Shown here piece after piece: positions 1 to 13,723 of a DNA stretch of 64,000 nt. Both the position numbers and the translations under genes were made by a program. The stretch's first letter is position 1, and the number at the start of each line of letters is the position of its first letter. Below the pieces are notes generated by a model. The model had not been told where the DNA came from, ran no database searches, and saw only the letters and a list, made by a program, of their open reading frames with translations. This stretch comes from Dermatemys mawii (lineage: Eukaryota; Chordata; Testudines; Dermatemydidae), in assembly GCA_007922305.1 (NCBI GenBank), contig ML677343.1, positions 29,021,915 to 29,085,914 of the forward strand, given 5' to 3'.

Positions 1-28
1 GGTCCCTTGTGGTCTATGATTCTATGAA
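1..28 (+). mobile_element. CR1 3' end (cut by window start)
   Basis: GGTCCCTTGTGGTC followed by TATGATTCTATGA is the terminal motif of bird and reptile CR1 elements. Confidence 0.6.
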
Positions 29-69
29 TGTGATACTAGCCCTGTAGTAACCTGGAATCAGGAGAGTTA

Positions 70-120
70 TAGAATCATGGGACTCTGAGAGGTCATCTAG
101 TCCAGGCCCCTGCTCCCCGG
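70..120 (-). mobile_element. CR1 3' end fragment
   Basis: AGAATCATGGGACTCTGAGA followed by GGTCATCTAGTCCAGGC is a decayed complement of the CR1 terminus. Confidence 0.5.
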
Positions 121-3054
121 GAGGGCTAAGTACTATCTAGAAGTGTAAAGTATTATTTAATATAGATCCAGCACTGTTCTTGTTCAGCACCAACATGTCC
201 CTCATAGCTCTCACAATTAGGTCTTGATCATGCTCCCATTGAGATTGATAGAACAAGCTGGAGTTAAATGGTCAGTCTCCAAACAGATGCCGAGTATGAT
301 ACCAATGTTAATGAGGGCCTTCATCCTGTTCCAATAAAGTCAATAGCAGTTTCACCATCAAATATTATCGGATGCACTTTGACACATTTCCAACTGGTTC
401 ACAAGTGAAGAGATAACTGGAGTATTATGGTGTGTCTAAGCAGCATCCGTTGGCAGGAAAGACCTTTCTACCAAGATGCTGTCATAGATTAGGAAAATGC
501 TTCAGCAGGGATGCTGCTTGAAAGCCTTGAACAGCTGGTTGACCTGAGTTACCCTATGAAAAACACTGCCTTGCTATTTACTATGGTATCTCCGGCACCT
601 GATCATCTATCACCTGCTTGATGGGACATTGCTGGTGATACTTCTGTACCTAGATTGTAAGATATTTGGGCAAAGGCTGTCTCTATTGATTCCACTCACT
701 TTAACCGGGTTCTCTGCCTGCCCCCACACTGAATACATGTGAAATCTCAGGCTGTGTGGTTGAGCAGCTAAAGGAAAATATTATGTTGCTTATCAGATAT
801 CTTAAGGGTGAGTAATCTATGCCGACATTAAGAACCCTGGGTGAAATCCTGGCTTCACTGAGCTCACTGAGAATTTTGCCATTGACTTCAGTGGAGCCAG
901 GAGTTGACCCACTGAGATCAAATCATTTGGCAAAGTTTTGACTGTGTCTCATCTAGACAAAATGAGTGTGCTAAAATTTGGCATAGGAATTGTTTTGTAA
1001 TAGGAAGCAGCAAGACTGTAACTTAGATGTTAGCATGGAGTAGTTACAAGACTTGTCATGTTTCATTGCCTGGAATTATTGAAATCTAGTTGATCAGCGC
1101 TATTAGTTGGTTTGTAGCATCATTTTAAAAATAGATTTTTACAATAATGGTTGTAAAATGTTGGCTTACTCATTTAATATTGACTGCAGTTTGGTGACTC
1201 TCTAAGTTTCACATAATCAAAATCTCTGAAGTTCAACTTATGAGTACGCTGCTGATTTTGTCATTTATTTTTTATTTTTTTTCAAACCGGTAGAAAGTAT
1301 TTTGATTCACCTACAGCAGTTTCTTGACTGACTGCACACCATATTGAATGCAAAAAGTGTGCATCATTTTCTTGCCCAATGGAGTGCGCAAAAATTCGAA
1401 TCCAGTTCTTGACTCTGAAGAATTCTAGGTTTATGAAAAAAATCTTGTCTTCTGATTGTTCAATAGCTATGGTAATAGTGAAAACATTTCTGCATTACCC
1501 TTTGGTTACATGCACCCATTATATCACCACTATATCACCATAACACACTGAGACAATTAAATACAACTCTGTGGAATGTGGCATTTCTTCATTACTATAT
1601 TTTAGCAAGCTTATCTGTAATAGCAACCAGGTTTTCCAGAATGTGGCAAAAACACTGTCTTCTTACAGTACGTGGAAGAGATCTAACATATTTATTATTC
1701 AGACTCAGAACATGCCTTGGGTGTGGTCTTCCGAGGCTGTATCATCATCACTACAAAGTATGATCACTACTGCCAGACCTACTGCTGAATATGTTTAGGT
1801 GCAATCCTGGAAACTTTGTGTTCCTAAAATGTTTTCATCTTGATGAAACTCATCAATAACTTGGAATGTTGGGTCTGGAGTACAATAATAGAGCTGGGTG
1901 GGAACTGATTTTTCCATCCTGCAAATATTTTTGAGTTTGTAATTTTTTCCGTCTAATTTTATCTAAAATCAGACAAAAAAGTCAAAATTTCAAAAATATT
2001 CATGAACCAACACATACATCTATTTTCTTTGGTTTGGGTCAATTGAAATGTTTGGTTTCAATAATTTCAAAATGTGTTTTGTTTTTTTTGTAAAATATAA
2101 TGAGTGTTTGATTTCAACTTTTTCTGGACTAATTAGGTTAAATTTTTAATTGAAAAGTGATTTCAAACCACAAAAACTGGAATTTGACATTTTAAAAATG
2201 TTAATCTGAAATATTCTGAAAATTTCAAAACTTGTATTTCTTGATATTTTTTCAAGTTGAGAAAGTTATCAACTCCACTCCTATTTCCCAAGCAGATCTG
2301 GTTTTGACAAACTGGCATTTTGGAATTTAGGGAACCAGGATGTTGCTATCCAAACTAGCATTTGCCAGGACCTAAAGCTGCCACCTGTTTTTGTGAAAAT
2401 TTCCTTGGATTTCTGATTTGTGAAAGATGCCCAAAATGAATTGTATACTCCAAACTAAAGAATTTGATTTAAAGAATTAGTAAATAGTAAAAATCTCATT
2501 GACTTCAAACAGAGCAAAATTAGGCCAAAATTGAGCATTTCTGAAAATCCTACTATAGAATCTCTGGACATAGAGCATTATTTAAAAAACATGAATCATT
2601 AAGTACATTTTAATAACCATAGAGTAAGCAGCATCTGAAATTGTGGAGCAAAAGCCCTGGAATATAACCATTTCTCCTTAACGCTAACTATCCTCTTATT
2701 GCTTCCTAAATGTTCACTTTTTATTTAAAGGGCCTTTAAGCCTAAAGCCAAGAATCTACCTCTTCTGTTAATTTTGATTCCTGGGAGTTGAGGCTGTGAA
2801 TGTGTTACTGAGTGATTTGGGAGAGATTACAAGTTTCAAGTTGTTCAAGGAACTGATGTGGGAGACTAGAATGTGACCAGACCTTCTCAGGTCGCTGGTT
2901 GAACTGGCTTAGGAGAATGTAGCAGGATATATAGACTGGTTAGTTGAAAGGGATGGTTAGTTGAAAGGCATTAAATATTCTTAGCTCCTTGGTAGAATTG
3001 GCTGGAGATAACAGAATGTGATTAGAAGTTTTCAGGCTGCAGATCGAAGTGACA

Positions 3055-3370
3055 GAACCCTGCTCTACACTGCTGGGGGCAGGAGGGGAAAGGGAGGAGA
3101 TCGACCTAAGATACGCAACTTCAGCTACAAGAATAGCATAGCTGAAGTTGGCATATTTAGGTCGACTTACCTTGATGTCTTCACGGTGCTGAGTCAATTA
3201 CTGCCCTTCCCCTGTCAACTCCACCTGCGCCTTTCATGGTGGTGGAGTCCTGGAGTCGACAGGAGAGTGCTCGGGGATCGATTTATCACGTCTAGACTAG
3301 ACACGATAAATTGACCCCTGAAAGATTGATCGCTACCCACCGATCTGGCAGGTAGTGTCGACCTGCCCAG
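3055..3370. mobile_element. Partial hairpin-type DNA element
   Basis: Contains the palindromes ACTTCAGCTACAAGAATAGC with its complement GCTGAAGT, and TTTATCACGTCTAGACTAG with CTAGACACGATAAA. It resembles a common turtle non-autonomous DNA repeat. Its boundaries are uncertain. Confidence 0.55.
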
Positions 3371-3784
3371 AGAGGAGAATGGAATGTGTTTAGAGGTTCT
3401 CAGGGCACTAGTTGAATGTTTGTAGTGGAGAATTGCCTTGAGGTTGCTGAGAGAGGGAAGGTGTTCTTGGTCACTGGTGGAATTGACACAGGAGAATGGA
3501 ATGTGACAAGGTGTTGAGATTAAATGAATGTACCCTATTGTAATATTCACATTCATTCTCATTCCTGATTTAATAGCTTGGGGTAGTGAAGCTTGGATCC
3601 CTGCTTTCTTTCACAATGCTTCCATGTAATTTTTCTGCCACTGTACACTTTACCATATGCCAAAGGAGGAAATATATCTAATGCTTAGGAATTGGGACAA
3701 TGAGGGCTGCTTTTAGCCCTAGCACTGACTTGCTGTGTGACCTTGCATCAATTTATATAGGCTGGAATTTTCAAAGAAGCCCGA

Positions 3785-4020
3785 GAGCATGTCTACATTA
3801 TGGGCACAACAGCAGTATAGCTCCAGAGCCGTAGCTGTGCCACTGCAGTGCTGTAGAATAGATGCTCCCTACATGGATAGAAGGGGGGTTTCTGTCACTA
3901 TAGGAACTCCATCTCCTTGAGTGGCAATAGCTACGTCGATGGAAGAATTCTTCCATTGATGTAGCCACATCGGCCCTGGGGTTAGATCGGCTTAACTGTG
4001 GTCCTCCGGGGTATGACATA
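3785..4020. mobile_element. Partial hairpin-type MITE
   Basis: Begins GCATGTCTACATTATGGG and contains GATGGAAGAATTCTTCCATT, a perfect palindrome. It looks like the same class as 4122-4377, but the matching right end is not clear. Confidence 0.4.
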
Positions 4021-4121
4021 GCAAGGTCAATATACATTTGAAGTGTAGAGTAAGTGTGTTTAAGTTGTAGAGAGTAAAAAGTTAATTTTAAGTGGAGAGA
4101 GTAAAAGGCCATATCCCACTG

Positions 4122-4377
4122 AGGGCTTGTCTTCACTACTGTGCTGCCTTGATGCAGCTGTGCTGATGTAGCGCATCTCGTGAAGACACGCTATGTTGGT
4201 GGGAGAGCGCTTCCCCATTGAGGTAATTACTCCACCTCAATGGGAGGTAGAAACTTTGTCAGTGGGAGAGCATCTCCTGCCAACATAGTGTGGTGCAGAC
4301 ACTGCTGTAAGTCAATATAATTTGCATTGATTTAAGCGGTAGTTACATCAGCTTAAGCAGCAGTGTAGACAAGCCCT
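4122..4377. mobile_element. Hairpin MITE (hAT-type)
   Basis: The left end AGGGCTTGTCTTCACTACTG and the right end CAGTGTAGACAAGCCCT are inverted repeats. The interior is also partly self-complementary (ACCTCAATGGG against CCCATTGAGGT), so the strand can fold on itself. Confidence 0.7.
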
Positions 4378-4665
4378 AAATGTCAAGAGTCTAAAGCTGG
4401 GATTTGCAAAGGAGTTAAACTTTGTGGGACTCAGTTTACCGATTAGTAAATAGAGTTAATATTTAAGCCCTCAATACTCCTTTAAGGGAAAGCATTAATG
4501 TTTGTAAAATTCCTTGGGTTTCTCTGATAATGAGCATGTGCAGAAATAGATTATATTAATTATTATTATTATAATTCACTTCAATTTCTTTTGCTAGGCA
4601 GGTAGCCAGGGCTTTTTTGATTAATGGTTCAAAACATTCATAACTTGCTTCTTAACTGTAGAAGT

Positions 4666-4756
4666 GACAAAGAGTCCTGTGGCACCTTAAAGACTAACTA
4701 AAAGTACTAAAGCATAAGCTTTCGTGGGCTAATACCCACTTCATCGGATGCATCTG
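4666..4756 (-). mobile_element. Penelope-like 3' tail fragment
   Basis: Contains GTGGCACCTTAAAGACTAAC and AAGCTTTCGTGGGCT followed by CCCACTTCATCGGATGCAT, the complement of the tail seen at 47071-47166. A turtle SINE sharing this tail is the alternative. Confidence 0.6.
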
Positions 4757-6798
4757 ATTCTTAACTGTAGTTTTCACATCATCTCTGCCTGATTTTGAAA
4801 CCACAACTCAGATTCTATGGCCATAATTGGGCTCCTGGAGGTAACTGCAGACACAGCCGAATGCATTCAGGTCTTCTATACCTCACTGTACTCATAAAGC
4901 AGGCAGTTACATGGCTAGTGAAGCTTAGTTGCAGGTGCAAAATCACACCTACAACATCAGAAGTTGGATTCAGGCTTTTTGAAAAATCAGACTCTTCTGC
5001 TCAGTCCAGGCCACAGAAAGGGTCAATTTGTTACTGTGGATCAGAAGATTGTGAAAGCTCTGTGCTCTACCAGATGTCACCAGATCTCCTTGCCAGGTTC
5101 ATTATTGTGTAACTTGTAGTTGTCAATGTGCACACGCATTTGCTTCAGGACTTCCAGTTGGCTTATTGAAATAATCCCAAGAATGGCAAAGCTAAATGAG
5201 GACACTGACTGTTGTAGAACAATTAACGTGGATGGATGGTTATTAAGTGGGAGTTTTTGCCTAAACTTCCATGGAAAGTGATGGGTTTGCTGCGGCTGAG
5301 GTGGAATCAGTGTTGACACTTTTATGTATTGGATTTCAGGTTGGTGCACACTCATGACGCATGTGTTCTGTTCCCAGTTCTTGCCTGTGTGGCAATGTAG
5401 CGAGGACAGAAAGGTTTGGGAAACAAGGTCTGTTTGTTGCAATTCCACTAAATGGATGACAAACACAGCACTATTTATTCAGGAGCCCAATAGGTGCAGT
5501 GCTTTGCTATCTGCCTGGATTCTGATTGGCCAGCAATGCGCTCCTGATGGGAGAAAGGCCCAGGCTGGCTCTAGCCATTTAAGCTCTCTCTTCTGCATCA
5601 AATGAAGAATGTATTTAGTTTGATTTGTGCTTTCCACAGTCAGGATAGTTCAAAAATGCCAGAGCATGTTGGTTGTAGCTATAACAAATTCCCTGTTTGT
5701 CTCATCAGGGACACAGGTTTAAGCAGTAATCAGGGACTCATGGCAAGATTCCTTCACTCCCTTCTCATTATTGAAAAGTTCTGGGCGTACCCTTCCTTTC
5801 ATCACCCAGAAGCTGCTGCCATCCGAAGGTTGGCTTCTCTTTCTGCTGTGTCTGTAGCAGTGACTTTCGTTCCAGACAGTACCGTGTGCACTGACGAACT
5901 CTGACAGGGGTAAGCATAGGTGGCAGAGCTCTTCTGGATGGGTAGTGGGCTGAAGGAAACCCAAATGAAACTACCGCTTTGCCCATTCCCCAGTACCTCG
6001 TGCAACACAATCACCACTACCCCTTTGTTGTTTGGCTGTAAAACAAGAGTTGTTTATTCCACCCAATCACTTTGCCTGTGGATTGGCTGGGGTTATAATT
6101 GCAGGGTGATAGACTAGGATTAAAGAGAGAGGCTAGTAAAGTCTGCAGGAGGGTGAAGCTTTCACAGTTTGAGCGTGACAACATGGGTTCAGACAGTAAC
6201 AACACACAATATAGGGACCTCACCCCATATTTCTGCTCAGCTGCTAGAGTCAGCACAGGTTGGTGTGCTATAGTCAGTCATTATATTAATCAGGAACGGT
6301 CTGGGGCAGGAATTGTTCAACCAGCAGGCCTGAGCTGTGGAATTCCCCTCAGTAGGAAGTCTGTCGCCGGGGGGGGGGGGCCTTGAGGGAATTACATTTC
6401 TCATTTAGGTCAGGAGGCCTGTCTGTGACTCAGCTGAGGCCTCTCTTCATGTCTGCTCTTATGTTTTTTCCATTCTTCTGACTGGTTGGGAAATGATGAC
6501 AGCTGGTCAGAGTTATTCTGACAAAAGGCTTTTTTGTGGAAAGGTGATGTTTCAATGGCCACGAAAGCGACTCAGGGAAGGCTGTTCAGCACAATAGTGG
6601 TAGATTTAGAAATAGAACCCAGATCTCCTGCCTCCGGTATTCTGAGCCTTGCGTATTCTGCTGCCCTCTGTGAATAATGTCAAGCATAGATCCCTACCGG
6701 TAAAGGATGTTCCTCAGTGCTTATCAACACTGACAGCTACCCAAAAAGTCTCAGTGCACGTAGACCAGTAACATCCCCTCATGGCCTTAATCCTGCGA

Positions 6799-7399
6799 CT
6801 ATGGGCTTGTCTACAAGGTGTCTTGTCTACACAGCAAGCCAGGGTGTGAAACCACAGCACACGAGCTTGTCGTGTTTTAGTCACAGTGTGGATGCTGCTA
6901 CAGATGTATGTCAGTGCACCCTAGCGAACTTTGGGTGGGCTGTAGCAGGCTCCACACAATGTATGTCAAATACAGCAAAATAAAACCTGTGGCAATAAGT
7001 CTGAGGCTAAGTCAACGGACTCTGGTTTGTGATACGGGGCTAAAAATAACAGTGTAGATGTTTGCCCTCAGGCTAGAGACACCCCTCCCTTGCCTGGTCT
7101 TTCAGAGCTTGGGCTCAAATCCAAGCCCAAACGTCCACACTGCAATCAGTTGACCTGGGCTCAGCCACATGACCAGCTGACCTGGGCTCTGCCACATGTC
7201 TTTTTTTTTTGGCGGTATAGATGCACCCTTCATGCCCAAAAGGCTAGTGCGCTGTAGAGTCACACCCTGGCTTGCCGCCCATTCACAGAATGATAGAATA
7301 TCAGTGTTGGAAGGGACCTTAGCAGGTCATCTAGTCCAACCCCCTGCTCAAAGCAGGACCAATCCCCAACTTTCAGTTGCCCTGTAGGCAAGCCCTTAG
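6799..7399. mobile_element. Putative hAT-type element interrupted by a CR1 end
   Basis: The left end CTATGGGCTTGTCTACA and the right end TGTAGGCAAGCCCTTAG are imperfect inverted repeats of the same type as 4122-4377. No target duplication is readable. Confidence 0.45.
7286..7385 (-). mobile_element. CR1 3' end fragment
   Basis: Contains GTTGGAAGGGACCTTAGCAG and GTCATCTAGTCCAACCCCCT, the complement of the CR1 3' end. It lies inside the putative hAT-type element 6799-7399. Confidence 0.8.
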
Positions 7400-8515
7400 G
7401 AACTCACCCCAGAGAGGTGCAATGTCAGGTTTTGCCACTATTTGAAACGTGTCTTGAGCAACTATTCAAAGGTCAAGTACATTTGTGGTCTTGGAGTACC
7501 TGAGTTTTGCCCTAACTGTGGAACAACTCTGGAAACAGTTGGCTACTGGTGACTGGATTTGGCCCTTAGTACAAGTTTGCCATTCCAAGCATGTTGATTT
7601 GGATTGCTGGGGCTATCCATTTTTCAGAGTACCAGCCTTTCCGCCATCACAGCCAAATGTAGCATTCCAGATTGACCTCTCCCCTATTTTTACAAGCATA
7701 ATAAATATTGCAATGCAGTTACCATGTAGCAATCACCTGATTTTCACAGTATGTAAAATATTAACTATGTTAGATGTGTTGTTATGCCATGGCTTCTTGG
7801 ATACTTGTAGTGATAACACCAAAATCACCTTGAGAAAGTCATTCTGTACCATCCACTTACCCTAGAAGATAGACCTTATCAATGTGTGCGGGAAGTACTG
7901 AAATATGTGCCATAAAAGCTATATTAGAAACTTGTGTGAGATAAACAAGGAACAATTCAGTTCTTTTGAAGGGAGGTGATCATTATGGGAATATTAATAG
8001 GTTTATTTAGCTTTATGGGACCTCTATAAAATAAGTGGTGGGGATTTGATTATATAGCAAATTCTTCCAACCCTCCTCACATGCGTAATCATTACTCATA
8101 TGAGAAGGCTCATTCAAGACAACAGGGCTACGTGAGTGAGTGGGATTTCCAGAATCAAGCCCAAAGTTTTATTGCTGCAAAAAGTTCCTAACCTATTGTT
8201 GTGTAAAATTCAGCAAAGCTTATTTCTAGTTGATTTCATGACTTTCTAAGACTGTGGATGGTGAGATTTCTTCTGCATGCTGCAATCAGTTATGACTTTT
8301 CCTGAGAATGGGCAATTCCATTTAGTACATAACCCAAGAGTAGGTTTCCTACAGCTGCAATAAAATTAGAGCTACTAGCTTCCATGGGTGGTAAACTAAG
8401 GGGATGATCCTGCAAACACCCTTTCATTCAAGCCGCACTATTGAAAGATCAAGTCCTAAACACTGCTCACTCTGCTAACATGCACATGATAAGCACAGAA
8501 GAGATTTTATTGACT

Positions 8516-8640
8516 ATTTAGATTGTAGGCTCCCAGGGGTACAGACAATCTTGCTACCCTGTGTTTGTACAGAGCCTAGCACAATGTGCTCCTTGTCCAA
8601 AACCGTCTCCTAGGTGCTACCACCCTGAAAATAATAAGTG
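8516..8640 (+). mobile_element. L2/CORE-SINE 3' tail relic
   Basis: TTTAGATTGTAGGCTCCCAG, GTACAGAGCCTAGCACAATG and CTAGGTGCTACCACCCTG are characteristic of this amniote tail. Confidence 0.6.
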
Positions 8641-8754
8641 TAGCATATGAAAGCCATACTTTGGAGCAACTGATCTTCTCAGATCTTATGTTCTTTACAT
8701 AAGAACAGCCCAGAGTTGTACAGAAATAGTGCCAACCCCCTATGGTAAGGGAAA

Positions 8755-8935
8755 AGAATCATCCAATGGTTGGGCGCTGGCTTAGGATGTGAGGGACTTG
8801 GGCTCCATTTCCCATGGCTGTCCTGTCTCTGTACCTCAGTCCCCTGATCTGTACAATGGGGATAATAATGCTTCCCTCCCTCCCAGGGGGGTTGTGAGGA
8901 TAAATACGTTAGTGAGCATGAAGATCGACGGAGGA
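8755..8935 (+). mobile_element. MIR-type SINE relic
   Basis: Contains CCCCTGATCTGTACAATGGG, GATAATAATGCTTCCCTCCC and GTTGTGAGGATAAATACGTT, the MIR 3' region. Confidence 0.75.
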
Positions 8936-9559
8936 AACGCACCACCTAAGAAATAGGCATTATCATTTTGTAAAAAAGATAAGGTGCTCTCTGTGCTACT
9001 GAGGATCCTAGGTTTTAGAAGGGTTGTGTACACCCAGTATCTAAGCATTACACAATACTCTAGTGACCTGCTTGTATGGGAATCATGAAATGTACTCTGT
9101 TATCCTTGGTCCCCCAAAAGAGGGAAGATCTACACAGCAAACTCAAATTCTCTTGAGCCCAACATAGTCTTTCTGAAGAGGGTAGATAACAGAAAATATT
9201 TATCCTGTCACTGGTTGGGTCCTTTCACCTCCTTGGCTCGTAATATAGTTGAGTCAGGAGGGCAGGCAAGTGGTTCTAGCTAGAGCCCTACCTAGTGCCC
9301 CATCTTCTCTCTGTCATGACAAATTAAGCAAGGCAGGGCTAAACTTCTCCCGGGGTCTTGGGACTTTCGCCCCGTGGGCTGCAATGGGATTCGGGGTGTT
9401 AGCCGCTGGGGCATGCCAGGGCTCCCACGGGGTTGACAATATTTACCGGACCTCAGCTCCAGACAGCTCCAACTGAATTTAAGCCCTGATGCAAGGCCTT
9501 CAGGATTTACCCAGCTTCCCCCGGCAGTAAGAAATTGGGCTGAGCTCTGGAATCTCCAG

Positions 9560-9632
9560 TCTTTGAGCAGGGGGTTGGACTAGATGACCTCCTGAGGTCC
9601 CTTCCAACCCTGATAGTCTGTGATTCTATGAC
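9560..9632 (+). mobile_element. CR1 3' end fragment
   Basis: GAGCAGGGGGTTGGACTAGA, TGACCTCCTGAGGTCCCTTC and the terminal TGTGATTCTATGA give a plus-strand CR1 3' end. Confidence 0.85.
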
Positions 9633-10599
9633 AAGGCTGGAAAACTACCAGTAACCTCAGCTTTCTTCTACATCGAGGAAGGTCTGGAGAGTGATACGGC
9701 TTCTTTTCACAGTATAATATTTTCCTTAACATGAATTTATTGTCTGTGAAATGTGCCCCGGAGCCTGAAGACGTCTCTACAGCCCAAGTACATCATGGGT
9801 AGCCTGTGCTTCCTCGCCACCAAAGTATTTTAGCCACCTCCAAGGGAGTTTGGCGTCCATGTCTATTCAGTCTGTGGCAGGACAGGCTTTAGGGAAATGG
9901 CACCCTCGGTGAACTTGCATTTTGGTGCCTCTGGCCCCCGGAGGCATGGCACCCCCCCATTGCCCCTGGCCCCCATGGGCTCCTCAGGTGCCCCACCCTG
10001 CCTTCCCCCCATCCCCTGAACTGTGGCCCTTTGCCCTTAAGGCATGACTCCCACCCTGCACCCCTAATCCATATACTTCCTTCACGCCCAACCTCTGCCT
10101 CTTCCTGTACCCAACACCTGCCCCCCTCACCCCTGCACTGCGCTCACTTCACTCCAAGTCCTGCACCTCTCTCCTGAGCTCATAACCCCTGCACTTTGTC
10201 CTCTTCATCCAACACCTGTCCCCTCCTGTGCCCCTAAGTAACCCCCTGCACCGTGCCCCCTTCACCCCTACCTCCTGCACCTCCCTCCTGAGCCTGTAAC
10301 CGCTGCCCCGTGACCCCTTTCCCCCTAACCCCTGCATCCCCCTCCTGCACCCATGTGGGGAACCTGACCTGGATGCACAAAGCAGCTGATATTGCCTCTC
10401 ACTCCCCCACTGAACTGCTGCTCCTCCGCCCTGTGCAGCCGGGGAGGACTGTGAAGAAGGTGTGGAGGGGGTGGGGGAGCAAGGAGCTGTCTGGGCTTCC
10501 TGCATCCAGGCCACTTTCCCTGCAGGCAGGAGAGTAGCAGCTCTTCGTGCCTCAGCACAGCCCGGGTGGGGAAGTGACCTGGATGCAGGGAGACCTGGT

Positions 10600-10647
10600 G
10601 TGTGTGTGTGTGTGTGTTGTGGGGGTGTTGGGAGGACTGTGTGAAGG

Positions 10648-10697
<50 letters not shown>

Positions 10698-10707
10698 NNN
10701 NNNNNNN

Positions 10708-10754
<47 letters not shown>
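10600..10754 (+). repeat. (GT)n microsatellite with assembly gap
   Basis: Short GT run at 10600-10616, then long GT runs at 10652-10697 and 10708-10754 separated by ten N (10698-10707). The true length is not resolved. Confidence 0.97.
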
Positions 10755-10756
<2 letters not shown>

Positions 10757-13723
10757 AAGACAGCACTCAAGGGCAGGAGCCTGAACTAGGCCTGTTCAGA
10801 CACAAGCAGGTGCCAGCAGCTCCGGCCCCAGAGAGGCAGCAGCACACACAGATTAACCCCCTCCCGTCACCCAGTTTAGGGGAAATCAGGTACACAGGTG
10901 CGGGGGAGGGAGACACCACACCATCAGCCTCCCCTTCCTCCCCACTCCCCAGCAGAGCAGACAGGAGGACGCTCCCAGGCCGGAGACTCCAGGAATAAGG
11001 GTTTGCGGGGGGGACACAGGAAAGCAGCAGCTGCACAGGTGGAGCAGAGTGGAAGAGGGGCGCCCCTGCTCCGGAGAAGTCACCTGGCTCCAAGGCTGGT
11101 CATCTCTCCCTCTCGCCTGCCTGCCTGCCCGGCCTCCTCTGTCAGCCCCGCCAGCCTCTCAGCAGCTGGTCAGGCGGGAATCCAAACCATGCGTACAGCG
11201 CGCCCTGGCTGGGAGCCCATACGGCCCACCCCAAAGGCCAGCCCTGGTCTTTGGTCTCTTCACTGAGACCCCCATAAGAGTGCCAGTCGTTTTTCTGCCT
11301 AAAAGGAAGAAAACCCCACACTCGTTTTACTCAGGCTGCCGGAAGTAACATTTGATCTCTATGGCCCAGAGCCTCAAAGGGGCGCATGGAAGTTAGGCAC
11401 CTAAATACATTTCAAAGGCTTGTCACTCATTGCCACTCACCCAGTCTACAGCTAGCTGATCCTAAAGGGTCTGGTATTTTTAAGGCCATGAGTAGCTTTT
11501 AAGTAAAACCTTTTGAAATGCTAAAAAAGAAGATGACCACAAAGCAAATAAGATAAATGGGAAAGCACAACTCTTTCCACAGGCTATTGAAACATCTTCA
11601 TGGGTTCTGCTTTTTTATTCAAGGGCCAGCCTGCCAATCCTTAGCAAACTGGTATCTTTCAAATTGATGGTTAGGAGAACATGGCAGGGTACAATATTAT
11701 TATTTAATATTTGCATTGCAGCGACTCCTGGGAGTCCTAAAGAACATTCCTATTGTGCCAGCCACTGTCAGTACATATGACAAAAAGAACATGGCTCAAG
11801 GAGTTTACAACATATAGTTTTATAATAGAAACTTGCAACATCCCGGGGGGTTAATATATCATATTAAGAACTGCAGCAGAATCCTTGCTTACTAGAGTTA
11901 AACCTAGTCTGCGCATCTGAGTCATCCCAAAACCGAAGGGAGTTTTGATTTCAAACATGTATGTAGGAGTAGGTAGAGCTGTACAGTACTATTGTTATAT
12001 GCTAAACCTTGCTGCTCCCTGAGCTTTAAGAAGCCATGGATTGAATTTCTGAGCTGTACTTTGCCAAAAAGTATGAACCGTCAGGATAGAGTTGACTCTT
12101 TGTTCAGGATCCTTCCTTGTGTATGCTTATTGCACTGATCTTTCTTTGCTGCAGCGAGTACATGGTGTGTGAACCGAGTTCAGCAGGCTAAACTGATGCA
12201 GAAATTAAAGGGAACTGTAATTCTCAGCAAAGCCGCTTGTTAATCTGTTATTACTTTACCTGCTTTCTGTACTCAGAGCAAAACAGACGTTTTTCACAGC
12301 TAGTTTCTGTTTGCAAAGAAAGGGGAAATTATTTTTCATTGGCTGCACTTTTAGTCAATAGTCAAATCCCATACAGTTAGAGCATTTTATGCAGCGCATC
12401 CTGCAAACAAATTGTATCTCAAAGTGCTTAATGAAGTTCAAGGGTCAAGAGTCGCTAAGTCTGGCTGAGCAGTGGGAAAAAATATATTCTCAAATAATTT
12501 ATTTCAAAGAAGTTCCCCCTGGTTCAGCAAATGAGCTAAAATTATTCCTCTGAACCAACTTCAAGAGGCTGAACATTCCATTTTGAAACCAAGAATGGCA
12601 ATTTTCAACTGGATTTAGGGCTGGCCAGAAAAATTCCATCCGTGAAAAGTGTTGAAGTTTCAGAATTTGATTTCCTTCCTCTTTGGAATTAACCAAGTCC
12701 GTCTGAAATTTTTCATGAAAAAACATGAGGACCGTCCTCCCTCTGAAGAACCAACTCATCTGGCGAGTGGAAGAGCTAAACATAAATGTCTCATCTGCAG
12801 AGACTTGAATGCAGGTCTCCCAACTTCTAGAAAAGCACCCTACCCATTTGTCAAGCTCTCCTGTTGGATTGATTTCTCTTTGCATAAATAATTAAATATT
12901 CAGTAGGCCAGAACAAATGATACTGACTCTAGCCCAGTCGTTTGAGCACTCATCTGGGATGACAAAATGTCAGCCAAGCAAGCAAGCACTCTACGTGAGC
13001 AGAGTATAGCTCTCACCCTTATAAACAGGATTCCTCTGTGGTGTTTGGCTGCTGTCATTGAAGGCAGGGGCTCTTCCCATTAGAGATGTCATGCTTGATC
13101 ATTATTAAACAGTGGGGACCCAAAGCTGTGACGCTGCGATAAATCCAGTGCTATCAGAACACTCTCTGACCCAAAGAACCCCATCCCACACCCGTTGTGA
13201 TTTTCTTACTGCTTTCCATTGTAAAACCAGGAATCAATCCATTCATTTTCTTTAGCAGCACACTGAGTGGTAGAGCCCAGAGCTGAAAGGTCAGTGCAAT
13301 TTTAGCCAGCAGATGAGAGCGGGTTTGTCTGTCTGTCTAGGAAGAAAATCCTGGCAGACAGTGTGATACTTTCTCAACTGAGAAACTTTCGCAAGTGTCT
13401 GAACAAGTGTCTGACAATTTATGACCCTGGAATTGTTTCCCCTTGTGTACAAAAGGAAGAATGTTTCCAAAGGGGAGTTACGTTGCTGTTATTAATGGGA
13501 CACTTTGAAATGTTTTTGTAGCGATCATTTGTGTGTCTGCCTCAACCAGAATTTGACATGAATCTTTTCTTTATTTACTTCCTTACTTATGCACCAGCAT
13601 CGTCTTTTGGTAGATAGCCCATTGATTAGGAGTGATCTCTTCTAAGGAATGATCAGCATCATGAACATGTCTGTTAGTCTTTTACTGGGAGGGTTACAGA
13701 ATTCAGAGTTTCTTTAATGCAGT

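Noticed and set aside
10598..10754. Regular repetition that might suggest a CRISPR-like array
   Set aside because: It is a simple dinucleotide repeat without spacers, and the rest of the window is a vertebrate genome.
10149..11348. Several GC-rich open frames around the GT repeat
   Set aside because: Overlapping frames on both strands, low complexity, no motif; some translate the (GT)n run.
12499..12891. 128-codon minus-strand frame and an 80-codon plus-strand frame
   Set aside because: The opposing frames share the same bases and have no motif. A weak resemblance to a tRNA-derived SINE near 12930 lacks convincing A and B boxes.
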